DNA from: Dipteronia dyeriana
Taxonomy: Eukaryota > Streptophyta > Magnoliopsida > Sapindales > Sapindaceae
DNA: 64,000 nt
NCBI GenBank assembly: GCA_032871835.1
Contig: CM065299.1
Span: 93,913,152-93,977,151 of the forward strand
Direction: 5' to 3'
A program made the translations under genes and the position numbers. The notes under the pieces are model-generated. The model was given only the letters and a program-made list of their open reading frames with translations, made no database searches and had not been told where the DNA came from. Shown here in pieces: positions 35,001 through 46,431 of this stretch; position 1 is the first letter of the stretch; each line of letters starts with the position of its first letter.

Positions 35001-36550
35001 TGTTGATATTGGCAGTTGTTCTTGACCCACGATACAAATTAGGTTATGTGAAGTTTCGGTTTGACTCCATTTATGGTGTGGAAGAATCTCAATCAATGAT
35101 TTTTAAGTTGAAAGGTGTATTGTTAGACTTGTATGACTGGTATAACAGATTTTATGGTACTTTGGGTGGGGGTGTAAAGGAAACTGATGATATGTTTTCA
35201 TTAGGAGTTGGTAGTGGACCTAGTGATGACATAGAATTGGGGAGTTAAAGGCAACTGATAAAAAAGATAGTTTGTGGGGAATGAAGCAACAAGAGGAAGA
35301 TGTTAATAAAGGGAAAAGTGAGGTGGACTTGTATTTGTCAGAACGTCCCGAGAAATTGAAAGAGAGGTTTGATGTTTTGGCTTGGTAGAAGAATTCTTTA
35401 GTGAAATTTCCTATATTATCAATGATTGCAAGAGATGTCTTTGTAATACCGGTTTCAACAGTGGCTTCTGAGTCCGCATTTAGCACGGGTGTCGCATTCT
35501 TGATCCATTTAGAAGCTCATTGACCCCTAAAATAGTTGATGGGTTAATTTTGACCGAAAATTGGTTGCAAGCAACTTGCCCTATTGCTGAACCACGTGTT
35601 GTTCAAGAACATACTCAAAATAAAAATGAATCGGTTCATTTATTAGAACATTATATCAATATTGAAACTGGTAAGTATTTAATATTTAGGTGGAATTATC
35701 AAATTTGTTTTATTTTTAATATTGTTATTTATTACTATGTAAGTTTATTATTATTTTTTTGTCTTAATCTTAATATAGAGTATGAAAGTTGAGTGGTAAA
35801 TGTTTCTATGGAGCATAAAAATTAAGGAGGAATGATGGATGAAGCTGTGAAGGTAAGCTTCTAATTGTTGGTAATGGTATATGCATAATTTTTCGCTATA
35901 ATTGTTTTGTTTATATGGAACATAAGGATTTGAGTGACAAATGCATATATATTTTTTCATTTTTTTTAATCTGCAGATAGTTGGTGGAGTGACAAAATGG
36001 AATAAATTTTTTCTTGTGGATTGTGGAATGTGGTGTGGAAACTAAAATTGAAATGTTATTTTAGTTGACTACTCAACTAGTTGTAATTTTAATTTCGAGT
36101 TGGATTATTTATTTTTGGGGAGATATTATTATGTAATGTATTTTGTATTCTTATTAACTGTATTTTGAATTATTAGTTTGGAGTTTGGAATGAATTTATT
36201 ATTAACTTATTATTATGTAATATGATTTTAACAGATATAATTTTATTTTAAAAAAATTAGGTTTGGTTTGGTTTTTCTTTTTTGTTTTGAGCTATTCAAA
36301 TGGTCAAAATAAATATCAAACAGTCAAATAATGTTAAAAACAAGTTGAAAAGGCCCATTAAGTTAACCGACCCATTAGGCCCAAAACCTAATCGAATCGA
36401 ATCGAATCGAATCGATCAAATTCAGTTCAATTCAATTCCGTTCACATTCTTATTAGGTTCAATCCAGTTCAATTTTGAATGAATCGAAAAATTTTAGGTT
36501 CAATTCGGTTTTACCTAAAATCGAATCGAATCGAACCGTGTCCACCCCTA
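32091..36550 (+). mobile_element. hAT transposon, 4.46 kb
   Basis: Perfect 8-bp duplication AAAGGAAG (32083-32090 and 36551-36558). The TIRs are TAGGGGTGGGCA (left) and TGTCCACCCCTA (right), one mismatch over 12 bp. The subterminal regions carry many AATCGAA/TTCGATT words (32108-32260 and 36385-36535), the probable transposase binding sites. The left ~1.4 kb looks like a leader with introns (GGTAAATTTT near 32667), followed by a RICESLEEPER-like transposase. This family differs in ends and sequence from the hAT at 6948. Confidence 0.95.
33527..35650 (+). pseudogene. hAT (RICESLEEPER-like) transposase, nearly full length but interrupted
   Basis: The natural start is probably ATG at 33527, followed by a TAA at 33551 (codon 9). 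After that the frame is open to 35248 (564 codons). A BED finger is near residues 50-85 (RARCKYCGDSYAF, then NMNKHIEKRC). The hAT core shows CLTTDTWTS, VRCCAHILNLIV and VPTRWNSNYLMLES, and WCTIRNQLI lies in the second half. The C-terminal hATC dimerisation region (35395-35530; FPILSMIARDVFVIPVSTVA, then FSTG) is read only across a frameshift at about 35245, a stop at 35387 and another shift at about 35488. Family length is usually near 650-700 aa. It would be inactive as it stands. Confidence 0.92.
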
Positions 36551-36558
36551 AAAGGAAG

Positions 36559-36962
36559 TCTCCTTAAATATGAGGAGGGTAAAAAAAATACTATTGATCA
36601 TTCTTAATATCTTGTGATTTATCTTGGAGAAGGCCATAGAGTGTAAAAACGGACCGCAATCGGTACCCAAAATCAATCATACTTATCTAGAATCCACAAA
36701 AATCTCTCGGGACCTATCCGGTCCAACACACCATTCTCATACACTCAGTGTAAATTTCACTATTCAGACTAAACAGCACAAGTGACATTTCAAAGATAAA
36801 TCAAACTCTACATACAAAGTTCTTTGACTTTAGTGTTAGCATACTTTTATGTGTCAACAGAAACGATTCAAATCAACCTCAAAGTTATTCTTCATTTTGT
36901 TTCCCGACTCTAACAAGAACTACATTTTTTATGGAAGGTTTGGATCCCCTCGTCATCTCACT
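36559..36962. other. Intergenic, nothing recognised
   Basis: Unassigned sequence of mixed composition between the hAT element and the Tourist MITE. No ORF or repeat structure that I can support. Confidence 0.5.
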
Positions 36963-36965
36963 TTA

Positions 36966-37503
36966 GGGTATGTTTGGTAAGAAGGAAAATGCAGAAGAAA
37001 GAAAATGGTGGAGGGAAAATGGAGAAGAAAATGAAGAAGCATGTGTTTTGTATGGAGAGAGAAATTGAAGGAAGGAAAAAATAGAATGAAAAATGGGTGG
37101 ATGGGACCCATTATTTTTAATCATCCCAAAAATCGAAGGAAAAGTGAGAGGAAAAAGATATTGGTTTTTGGTTTATTGAAATTACAAACTTACCATCTTG
37201 TTAATCCTCATAATAATAAAATAAAACAAGAAGGCAAAAAAAATATTAGTTAAATTATATTATTTATCAAATATAAAAATATATAATATATAAACTATAA
37301 TATAAAGATAAAATAGTAAAATTGATAAACAAGATTTTTCATCATTTGTCTTTTCATCTACAAGATCCTCTTCTTTCCTTCCCGTTTACCATATAGTTCA
37401 ATGGAAAATTTCTTTCCTTTCTTTCATTTCTTTCCTTTATGTTTTCTATCCCTTCAAATCTTTTTATCATTCTCATTTTCTTTCCTCCATACTAAACATA
37501 CTC
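36966..37503. mobile_element. Tourist-like (PIF/Harbinger) MITE, 538 bp
   Basis: TIRs GGGTATGTTTGGTAAGAAGG (left) and, as reverse complement of the right end, GAGTATGTTTAGTATGGAGG. The flanking 3-bp duplication TTA (36963-36965 and 37504-37506) is typical for PIF/Harbinger. The interior is A/G-rich near the left end and T/C-rich near the right, so the element can fold on itself. No coding capacity. Confidence 0.85.
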
Positions 37504-37533
37504 TTAGCCTCACCTCACTCCATCAAAATTAAT

Positions 37534-39897
37534 GGATATTATTATTTTCCACCTTCACTTATGATATATTTGATCATTTTACACCCTCTAATTTCAGTAT
37601 CGACCAAAATCTACTCTCTAGTTTTGGTTAATAGTCAAAATCCCCCTACTGTTAGTATTCCATTAAAATTTTGAATTTTATGTTAAGTCACAAAGGGTAG
37701 GATGGTAAATAATAGGTAAAGTTGATAAAATATTTAATGAAAAAAAAAAATTAATAAAAAACTTAAACAAGAAATCCTATCATCTTCTTTCTTTGGATCC
37801 CCTAATCACTATACCAAAATCTTATCAAAATCTTTTTGACTATCACATTTTATCTCCTCCTACAATTATCACTCTTTATTTCTTCTTTGCACCAATCAAT
37901 CTTATTCTCTCTCTAACCGTCCATCGACCTCTCTCTATCTCTCTGATTTCTTCATTTTCTTTGATTTCTTCTTCGTTGAAAATCATTCTCTCTCTCTCTC
38001 TAACTCAATCTAAGCTCTCAAACATCCAATATCTCTTTTTCTCGCTCCCTCTCACCACCACACTATTGTTGTAGGCATTGGCGTGGGGCACCGATGGTGG
38101 TGATTTCAGGTGGGGGTGGACTGGGTGGTGGTCGTTCGGGTGTTGGGTTGGGTTCGTGTGTTGGTTCGAACCCAGAACTGAGATCTATTCCAGATCTGGG
38201 TTGGGTCAAACACGGCTGTTTGTGTGTGAGAGTTGATGTTGGTGTTGGTGGTGGTGGTTGATTTTAGGGTTTGTGTATGTACTTGATTTAGGATTTGAGT
38301 AGGTGTTTTATTTTTTTTTATCCTGGGTTTGCTTTGTATTTTCAATTTTTTTTGGGTTTCAGGCTTACAAATTGGTGTTGATTTCTGGTGACGTCCGCGA
38401 CCTAGGTTCTAATTGTGGAGAAAATCTTGGCTGCACCCGGTGTAACACTCATCACATGCTGATTGTTACACCGGAGCCACTCAAATGCTGACACATGTAC
38501 ATATACTGTTACTTAAACCGACAATTCATTCATCCAACTTAGCGTTTAACTAGAGTTCATTTTAACCCTATCATATTAACCTAGAAGTTAATCAGGGTTA
38601 ACATATTAATTATTACATATTAATATAGTATTGTACCAAATTAGCCCTATCATTATCTTCTCCAATCTCCTCTATCATCTCCAACAGTAACCTAGATTTA
38701 AACACAAAACCCTAGCCATCACTGAAAACACACCAACCGACACCATTACAAACGCCGATATCCCTCTAGCAGAGAACACCAGCGCTCGATCTCCTCCCAG
38801 CCGTAACATATTATCTCTCTTCCTTCTATCTCTTTCTTTCCATCTCGCTCTCTTCACATTGGTTCGATCCCAGATCTGGTTTGATTCCGGTATTTAGTCA
38901 AACCCAGCAGCGTGTGAGGGCGTGAGAGAGCAAGGTTGATTTGGTGGTGGTGGTTGTGTGTGAGAGATATCAGTTTGGTGTATTATAGAGCGAGAGAGAT
39001 TTCGACGTGGTGTGAGAGATGTCAGTTGTTAATAAATTTGGTCGATACTCGATAGAGATTACAGAGATTTCGATTTGGTGTGTGAGAGATGTCAGTTTGT
39101 GATTAAAAACGTTAAAAAAAATGGTGTGAGAGAAGTCAGTTTGGTTGAACCCAGATGAAACCAGATCTGTTATATATATATAACAGATCTATATGTGATT
39201 GAATTTGGTGATGATGTTGTTTGGTGTATGATAGAGTGAGGAAGATTTCGATTTTATGTTGGTAGAAAACATTTAAAAAAAAATCCGGTGTGAAAGATGA
39301 TTGAACCCAGATTTTTTTTAATGAATTTGGTGCGATCTTGTCGTTCATAGTGTGTTTGATGTGTTAGGTTTTTTTTAATTGAATCTGGAGTTTTCAGGTC
39401 AGAAAAACATTTGAAAGTTCTTTATAGAGGAGCAAAATTGATAAATCACTATATAATATAAATAATAATTAATTTGCTATTCTTAGATTAACGTGTAAAA
39501 GTGAAATCTGATTGATAAAAGCTGAGCTGGATAGGTTGTTGGTTTAAATAATAGTATAAATATAGGTGTCAGGATTTGATTGGTCCCGGTGCAACAATCA
39601 GCATGTGATTAGTGTTGCACCGGGTGGGTGCAACCAAGATTTTCTCATAGTTGTGTGGGTTCTGAGTTCTGGGGTGAGTTGAATTTGATGATTTTTTTTC
39701 TGGGATTGGAGAATGAAATATTGAATTTGTTTTTGTTTTTGTTTTTTTTTCTTCTGAAAATCTGAAAAGAAGAGATAGAAGGGTATAATAATATTTTTTT
39801 TAAAAGTTAACGGAATATGAGATTTTGACCCATACCGAAACTAGAGGGTGCAAAATGATTAATATCTCATGAGTGAGGGTGGAAAATAATAATATCC
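37534..39897. mobile_element. Long-TIR element (Mutator-like?), host of another insertion
   Basis: Terminal inverted repeats of about 80 bp. The left starts GGATATTATTATTTTCCACC at 37534 and the right ends as its complement at 39897. Inner matches include ATCATTTT.CACCCTCTA and CAAAATCT. Target duplication could not be resolved: the flanks AAAATTAAT and CTCCAAATA share little. The long TIRs suggest a Mutator-like or similar element. The interior has no transposase and is interrupted by the element at 38418-39647. Confidence 0.7.
38418..39647. mobile_element. TIR element nested in the long-TIR element (1,230 bp)
   Basis: Both ends carry a TIR of about 80 bp: GAGAAAATCTTGGCTGCACC on the left and the complement of GAGAAAATCTTGGTTGCACC on the right. 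Both continue with an inner palindrome-like part (ATCACATGCTGATTGTT). Flanking sequences TAATTGTG (38410-38417) and TAGTTGTG (39649-39656) look like an 8- to 9-bp duplication with one mismatch. The interior (38930-39330) contains scattered copies of TGTGAGAGATGTCAGTTTG. No coding region. Superfamily not decided (hAT or Mutator-like). Confidence 0.75.
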
Positions 39898-41391
39898 CTC
39901 CAAATAATGATCTCTTTCGATCCATACCAATATACCATCACTCCATCTATGAAAGGTATATACTGTTCACATTTTAAGTTATGTTGGAATTGTTTTACTT
40001 TTGAAATAATCCGTTTTTAGTTTAAATTAAGAAATAATCCGTTTTAAAGATAAGTTGATAGTTGTTTGGTAAATTAACTTAATAATTAATCAACTTAAGA
40101 AGAAAAATAAGGAAAAAGTGTTCAGTAAACTTTAATTGATAATAGAAAATGATTAAAATGTACATGATTGTTAAAATGTAATATATTATTCAAATATTTC
40201 TTTTCCTGTTTTCCCCTTTTTTATTTTTCTCCTTTTTTTCAGCTTTCTTTTTTTCTCCTCATTTTTTTCCAGTTTTTTTTTCCTGTTTTTACTCTTTCTT
40301 TTCCGGTTTTTTTTCCTTTTTCTTTATTTTTTTTCCATTTTTTTTTCTTTTTTTCTTTCTCTTTTTTTTCAGCTTTTTTTCTTTTTCCTTTCTTCATATA
40401 TTCCCTTTTAATTTTTTTTACACAGTTTTTAATTTTTCAAACTCAATATATAAAAAGTAAAATGAAAACATAAAACCATTGTATTATAAACCGTGCCAGC
40501 TCAACAATATTGGAGGCCCTAAGTGAAAACTTTGAATGAGGCCTTAATTTACATTTATTATAAAACCATTTTTTTAGTACATTTAAAAAAAAATGTATTT
40601 TTCTTCCGTTGTGTGATACAAAAATATTAGCTATAGAGCCCGGAAAATACTAAAGTGGAAAGAATGATTCTCCTAAACAAGTTGTCTTTAAAAAAACTCA
40701 AAATATTATGATTTGATTTTGAAGAAAGTTATTTAAACAACTTGGGGCTAAGTTAGGTAGGAAATAGAGTAATAAATAGTGAAAACAAAATTAGTAAAAA
40801 ATAAAATAAATGAATAAAATAGATGTAAGATAAAAGTTTTAACTTAATGACTTGTTTTTAAAAAATAAAACAAAAAAAAAAACTTTCAGAAGCATGTGTT
40901 CTAAATAAGTTTGGATCATTAAATAAATAATTTTTTTTCTTTGTAACTATGTTATTCAGGACCGTTTAAAAGTAAGAAAGTATTAAGAGCTCTTGAAACC
41001 AGGAAATAATTAAATTCTAAGTAAAGAGTTTTCCATAAAAAAAATGTAAAGAGTTGTTTTGGAAATAGAAAGCAATTAAAATTTATATAATTTTTTTTTC
41101 TAACGGACTAAAAATGATATGTATAATAAGTTGTTATATAAATGATTGTTAATATATATTTAAAAGGATTTTTTTTTTCCTTTTAACTTTAAGAGATATT
41201 TATATTTTCATTCCTATATACTAGGAGACCTTTTAATTTAATATTATCTATAAGTAAAAATTGAAAAAAAAAAATGAGGCCATAAAATTTTAGAGAAAGT
41301 TAAGAGGTCTAAGCAACCGCCTAGTTTGCCTAGTGCTTCGACCGGCTCTAATTTTAAATACATGAAGAGTAAAAATTAAAAATGATGAACA
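39898..41391. other. AT-rich spacer with pyrimidine tract and a possible degenerate TIR element
   Basis: 40185-40440 is almost pure T/C on the plus strand; the ORF over it is a composition effect. 40488-41351 starts CCGTGCCAGCTC with GGAGGCCCTAAGTG nearby and ends CCTAGTGCTTCGACCGGCTC. These ends resemble those of degenerate plant TIR elements, but the inverted match is weak and I found no clean duplication. Confidence 0.35.
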
Positions 41392-41600
41392 TCAATCTCC
41401 CATTAAACTAGTAGTTATATGATTTCTTAATACTTCAATTTCTTGGGCTCTAAGACCATTGGTCTCATGACTATCTTCGTTGGTGTCCATTTCCTCTTCT
41501 GTCTCCTAATCCTTATAATTCTCCTCAAAATGACAATTATGTTAAACATGTCTCTTTATGTATTATGTAGTGTCATGGTTGCAATGACTATTTTCACTTG
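41392..41600 (-). pseudogene. PIF/Harbinger transposase C-terminal remnant
   Basis: The minus strand reads KIVIATMTLHN (about 41560-41594), then in a shifted frame an acidic stretch and LRAQEIEVLRNHITTSLMGD followed by a stop at 41392-41394. This matches the C-terminal pattern of PIF/Harbinger transposases (ALHNFIR, acidic linker, LR..I..SLM end). Stops and a frameshift show decay. Minus-strand 41768-41860 (MKKFTSSESVGSGSRGSK) may be a trace of the companion Myb-like ORF, but that is weak. Confidence 0.5.
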
Positions 41601-42493
41601 TTAAATGAAAAATTAGGCATGTTGTTTAAAATTTTCTATTTTTTATTATATTCCCCAAAAGTGCTTTCAATAACGTTTCAGAGAGAAGAGTGTGCTTGTT
41701 GGTTGCCTGATTCAACAAAAATCTGGAATGTGATATCTTTCACCTTTATATGGTCCAAAATACCCACTCATTTGTGGATAACCCATATAGCCTTACTACC
41801 ACGAGAACCACTACCAACACTTTCACTTGATGTGAATTTCTTCATACCATCTAAGGCAATGTAAATAAATATAAAATTAACAAATGTTATGAATAATAAA
41901 TATAAAATCAAAGTGTTTAAATGAATAATGGTATCATCAAAATAGTTAGATACTAAATGTATACGAAATGTTATCATCAAAAATAGTTATATACCAAATG
42001 TATAGAATCAAAGTGTCCCAACTGCACATATCCATGTTTTCTAATTTCTGTTCATTCCATATAGGATCAACTGGCATCCCAACTGACAGCCAGTCTTCTG
42101 TAAAGAATCTGATAATTAATCTTGTACTAAAGTGGCTGCTCTTGGAGAGCCAAGTCCACATCTATTTGTTCTTGCACCAATTGTAAATAGCTGGATCAAA
42201 TAATGTTCCAATTGCTAAAGCTGCCAATGCATTTGGCCCACTAGACTAGACTAGACAAGAGTGTCAAAATTAATTCCAACCAAAATAACCATATACTGAA
42301 GAGCATCTCTTCTACATTAATTTATTTGATGTATACTATCTGTGTTGTAAACTTGTACGTGCCTTCAAGATGATCATAGATCAATGCATGGAAATTGGAA
42401 ATTTAGACCTACACTGTACTGTACATATTCAAGGAAAAAAAATCATAAAGCTATGTTGCTCGGATATAAATCTCTAAATAATATATATAGCTA
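41601..42493. other. Unassigned sequence, possible decayed exon
   Basis: Minus-strand 42240-42000 has a fairly open reading (GPNALAALAIGTLFDPAIY, later RFFTEDWLSVGMPVDP) that looks protein-like, but I do not recognise the family. It has an in-frame stop after the first segment. No other feature is supported. Confidence 0.35.
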
Positions 42494-43388
42494 ATAGGGG
42501 CATAACCAGAATTCTTTTTCTAGATGGATTGTGGACATTATTATTTAGATAAAAAAAATTATATTATATAATAATAAAAAATTATTTTGATAACGGATCT
42601 CGATGGTACGAGAGAATTTTCAATAATTAAAATAAAAATATATATCTAGTCAGGGGACATAATAGACTTTATTTTTAAATACATATTTTAACCAAGAAAA
42701 AACACAAGAAAATAAAAAATAAATACATATACAATGTAAATACAATAAAAAGCTACTTTAATTTTGACTTCAAGGCTTCAAAGAAACAAAAATATCTATT
42801 ACGGAATCTAAATCAATTGTATCAGGAAGTCCTCTTTCAATATAAACAGTCATACAATTCTTGATAAATTCATCATTCACCTAGTTGCACAAAGACGTCT
42901 AGGCAAGTTTAATATCTGCAAATAAAACTTAATTTTACTACATAAACTTGAAAATAAAAATAAAACTTACGGTTTTCTCTTGTCGACGTCTGTACACCTT
43001 CGTAAATCCAAATGTTATGAAAACTCATAAAATTGAAATTCTTAGAGACTTGGAGATTAATTTATATGATAAATCTACTACTGTCGATTGTTGTTTAGGG
43101 GTTTAAATTTTAAATTTGATTTTTGAGTTAGTAAAAGATAAAAATTTCTTTATTTGATCTTTCACTTAGTTAAGGAAATATAGTGGGCTTTAACGAATTT
43201 GATGTATATTTTAATGTTATTTGGTTATTATAAATAAAGAAAAATATGGTATGTTAAGTTAGAATCGGAATTGAACTGAGATATACTTAGAATTAAATGA
43301 GTGTATTTAAAACTATTTTTTTTCTTAAAAAAAAAAAAAAAAACTATGGTGGGCAGTAGCCCACCTTAGCCAGACCTAGAACCGTCTC
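42494..43388. mobile_element. Degenerate TIR element with 8-bp duplication (hAT-like)
   Basis: Flanked by TATAGCTA on both sides (42486-42493 and 43389-43396). The left end has GGGGCATAACCAGAATTC. The right end, as reverse complement, reads GAGACGGTTCTAGGTCTGG, a weak inverted match of the GGGGCGGA.CTAGAATT type often seen in plant hAT-like elements. The duplication lies in TA-rich sequence, so chance cannot be ruled out. No coding region. Confidence 0.45.
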
Positions 43389-43421
43389 TATAGCTATCTA
43401 GGATATGCATCAATTAAAATA

Positions 43422-43452
<31 letters not shown>

Positions 43453-43554
43453 TTTAAAAAAACATAATCCAATAATTCATTCAAAATATATTCTATATAA
43501 ATATATTTATGATATAAAATACGAACCCTAAAAAGTAGAAACTTAGTCTAATAT

Positions 43555-44538
43555 TGATGTACAACAGGTAGTTGACTCTTACATGGCTTTGAGGGACCAT
43601 CCTAAATTCAAGGCTAAGTGACTTCACGTGATGCGAATCGACAAGGTCTTTTTCAGTCACAGCCTTCGGTGGTAAGGCACGTTGTTTTTCTGTCAAATTC
43701 CATCGTTTGGGCTTCAAAATTGCAGTTTTTCTGTTCTAAGAAACTTTCCTTTTTAGTCATAAGTTGACTTTAACAAGTCAGATTTGTCTACCGTCAATAC
43801 TTCTGGCTTGTTTATGATCATTAGAATATTTTATTTCAGTAACTTTCGTGATTTCGCTATTTTTGACAGCTTTTGTTATTTTTTGTAACTTTTGCTATGT
43901 AATCCCGTTTCTTATCTAACAAGGATTCGAGTTTTTTTTATATTTAAAATCGCATTGTAAGCCAAGAGGCTCATCAACTTTACTAAATAAAATTTTCAGA
44001 GATTTCTCTTTTATTTCTGGTGGATTCCAATTCTCATAGAATATAGATGTCAATATATTTTCTTTTACGTTTTCACTGCGTCAATTGACTGAAAATTTTA
44101 TTCAATCAAAGTTGATGAGCATCTCGGCTTACAAGGCTATTTAAAATGAAAAAAAAACCCTAACTCGAATCCTTTTGGGACAAGAAACGAGATTACACAT
44201 TAAAAGTTACAAAAAAAAAACAAAAGCTGTTAAAAATAACGAAATCACAAAAGTTGAGGAAATAAAATATAATAACAACCATAAACAAGCCAGAATTGAC
44301 GGTAAACAATTCTGACTTGTTAAAGTCAACTTATGACTAAAAAGAAAAGTTTTCTAAAATAAAAAAACTGCAATTTTGGGGCACAAACGATGGAATTTGA
44401 TCAAAAAACGACGTGCCTCACCGACGAAGGATGTGACTTGAAAGGACCTTGTCAATTCCCATCACCTAAAGTCACATAGCCTTGAATATAGGATGGTCCC
44501 TCAAAACCATGTAAGAATCAGTTACCTATTCTACATCA
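43555..44538. repeat. Large inverted repeat, arms ~450 bp, loop ~89 bp
   Basis: Left arm 43555-43999 and right arm 44089-44538 are inverted copies, starting TGATGTACAACAGGTAG against the complement of GTTACCTATTCTACATCA. They match through blocks such as AAGTCAACTTATGACTAAAA and GCTCATCAACTTT. By eye the arms differ at something like one base in six to eight, with small indels. The right arm directly follows the 3' side of the minus-strand chromovirus fragment, so it may be LTR or 3' non-coding sequence of that element duplicated in inverted order. Confidence 0.85.
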
Positions 44539-44543
44539 GTCCC

Positions 44544-45396
44544 CTATACTTGAAAAGAACTCGACCTAGAGTTGGGCTCAGGATAAAGAGATTCTTCTGC
44601 ATTATACTGGAACAAGTCTGCAACATTGAAAGTATTTGAAATCCCCATGGTCTCAGGTAGGTCGATCACATAGGCATTATCATTGATCTTCTTCGGAACC
44701 TGATACAGGCCATACTTCTTCGGCTTCAATTTGTTATAAGTCCCAATTGGGAACTTCTTTTTACATAAGAAAACCATCACTGAAGCACCCTCCTCTTCCG
44801 ACGCCTATGTTTTCTACAACAACAGTAACTCCCGGACCTTTTGGTAAATGAATTAAATCCACGGTATGCTTTGGTGGCGACACATATGTCACAACAAAAA
44901 GGGATTTTCCCGTGACACTATGTACAACACTGTTGTAGGCAAACTCAACTTGAGGTAATGCATGATCCCACTGTTTCGGCTTATCTCTACAAATGCAATG
45001 AACAAGATTTTCTAAGGTCCTGTTCGTCACTTATGTTTGTCCATCGGTTTGTGGGCGTGCAGTAGTGCTACGTTTCAGAGACGTATTAAACAACTTTCAA
45101 AAGGTCACCCAAAAGTGGCTAAGGAATTTTATGTCACTATTAGAAGTAATTGACTGCGGCACCCCATGTAGTTGGACCACTTCTCTGAAGAATAGCTGGG
45201 CTATGTGTGAAGCATCAGAGGTCTTCCGGTAAAAGATGATGTGAGACATTTTTGAGAACCTGTCAACCACCATAAAAACTGAATCTACTCCTAGCTGGGT
45301 ACGGGGTAGCCCTAACTCAAAATCCATAGACAAGTCATCCCAGATATTGTTAGGAACACGCAAAGGCATATAAAGTCTAGTATTTTGTAACTGACC
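44544..45396 (-). pseudogene. Chromovirus-type Ty3/gypsy integrase fragment
   Basis: The minus-strand integrase core starts near 45369 ([17 protein letters not shown], first Asp in the following MVVDRFSKM region). It continues with [15 protein letters not shown] and, after a stop, ARPQTDGQT with [20 protein letters not shown]. The C-terminal part (44780-44544) reads [20 protein letters not shown] and [16 protein letters not shown]. The style is that of plant chromoviruses, probably the Reina-like group. RT and gag are absent. The expected Glu after TDGQT is a stop, and frames are broken twice more. Confidence 0.85.
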
Positions 45397-45399
45397 AAA

Positions 45400-45975
45400 A
45401 AAAAAAACTATGGCGGTATCCGGACCATAAAAACTGGAGACACGCGAGAATAAACTCGCAAAACAAGAAATATTTTATTCGATATTTGAAATCACTCTTG
45501 ACCCGTTGTGGCATGATCGATAAGTTTAGGCAAGGCCCCTTTGGCAAGTACTTGGAAATGGTACAACCCGTTAAGATGCACGGAATGCTCATTTACAATC
45601 TTTTGAAAAGACAGATTGTTCTTCCAAAATCAGAAGACAAGGACGAATCTGGTTTGGTTTGGGGCAGAGCCAGGCAAGGTTTGGGAGACAGGAATTCTGC
45701 TTGTGCAGTGGCCTCAACATGGGCATAATGCCCGAAGGGTTTCGAGAAAAGAAAACAATGTGTGAGGATAATGTTTTGGCACGATATTTCGAAGATAAGA
45801 GCCCGATGATTGAACTGTTGGAGGCAACTTTTAAAGGGCTCATGGCTACAGAGGCTGATGACGTACTGGATATGGGATACGTATTAATGGTGTCCCAGTT
45901 CTTCGTGATTGATGAAGCACGGACAGCCATACCCGGTTCGCTGTTGTCTTTAGTAAAGAATGATAATGGGTTTAA
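45400..45975 (+). pseudogene. DUF1985-type domain of an Ulp1-class transposon gene, first exon part
   Basis: A plus-strand frame (WRYPDHKNW region at about 45410, then RCGMIDKFRQGPFGKYLEMV) runs to a frameshift near 45660. It continues as FGRQEFCLCSGLNMGIMPEG, EDNVLARYFEDKSPMIELLE and MGYVLMVSQFFVIDEARTAI. This layout resembles the DUF1985 region of plant transposons that carry an Ulp1-like cysteine protease gene. A Tourist MITE (45976-46428) interrupts it, and the frame resumes with FPWHSYIYDVTMFWL. Protein function in the element is not established. Confidence 0.65.
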
Positions 45976-46428
45976 GGCCCCGTTTGGTGCGCGGGATTGG
46001 ATTGGACTATTTTATGGGATTGGATTTGATTAATATGGGACTGGGATTATATGAGATTGGATTGGACTGGATTGGACTAAATTAATATTATACCGTGTTT
46101 GGAGAAACATGGGACTGTACTAAATTAATATCACGTTTTGTGTGGCGAAACATAGGATTGTATTAAATATTTGATAAAAGAGTATTTTCTGAAAAAAAAA
46201 AATTCATTTTATTTATTAATTTTTTTTATATATAAAAAATAGTCCTACAAACATAGGACTAAATAAACCCAACAATTTGTTGGGTTTATTTAGTCCTATT
46301 TTTGTAGATCTAAATCACTAAATACTGGGTCCCACCGGATTGGCCAAGCTAGTCCGGTATGCTTCCAAACATGGGATTGGATTAAAATTAGTCCAATCCC
46401 AGTCCAAACCCAGGTGCCAAACAGGCCC
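45976..46428. mobile_element. Tourist-like MITE, 453 bp, inside the DUF1985 exon
   Basis: TIRs GGCCCCGTTTGGTGCGCGGG (left) and, as reverse complement of the right end, GGGCCTGTTTGGCACCTGGG. Duplication TAA (45973-45975 and 46429-46431), typical of PIF/Harbinger. The host reading frame joins across the insertion. The interior is built from GGATTGGA/TCCAATCC words. Confidence 0.88.
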
Positions 46429-46431
46429 TAA

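Noticed and set aside
38106..38345. Thr/Gln-rich minus-strand ORF
   Set aside because: Made by GGTGGTGGT and GTTGGGTT simple repeats inside the long-TIR element.
37525..39906. 9-bp target duplication for the long-TIR element
   Set aside because: AAAATTAAT and CTCCAAATA do not match; shifting the borders gives only partial similarity.
40168..40473. 101-codon ORF rich in Phe/Ser/Leu that looks like a membrane protein
   Set aside because: It lies on an almost pure T/C tract, so the hydrophobic look is only composition.
40488..41351. Firm call of a degenerate TIR element
   Set aside because: Ends only loosely resemble each other and no target duplication is visible; kept only as a note in the spacer entry.
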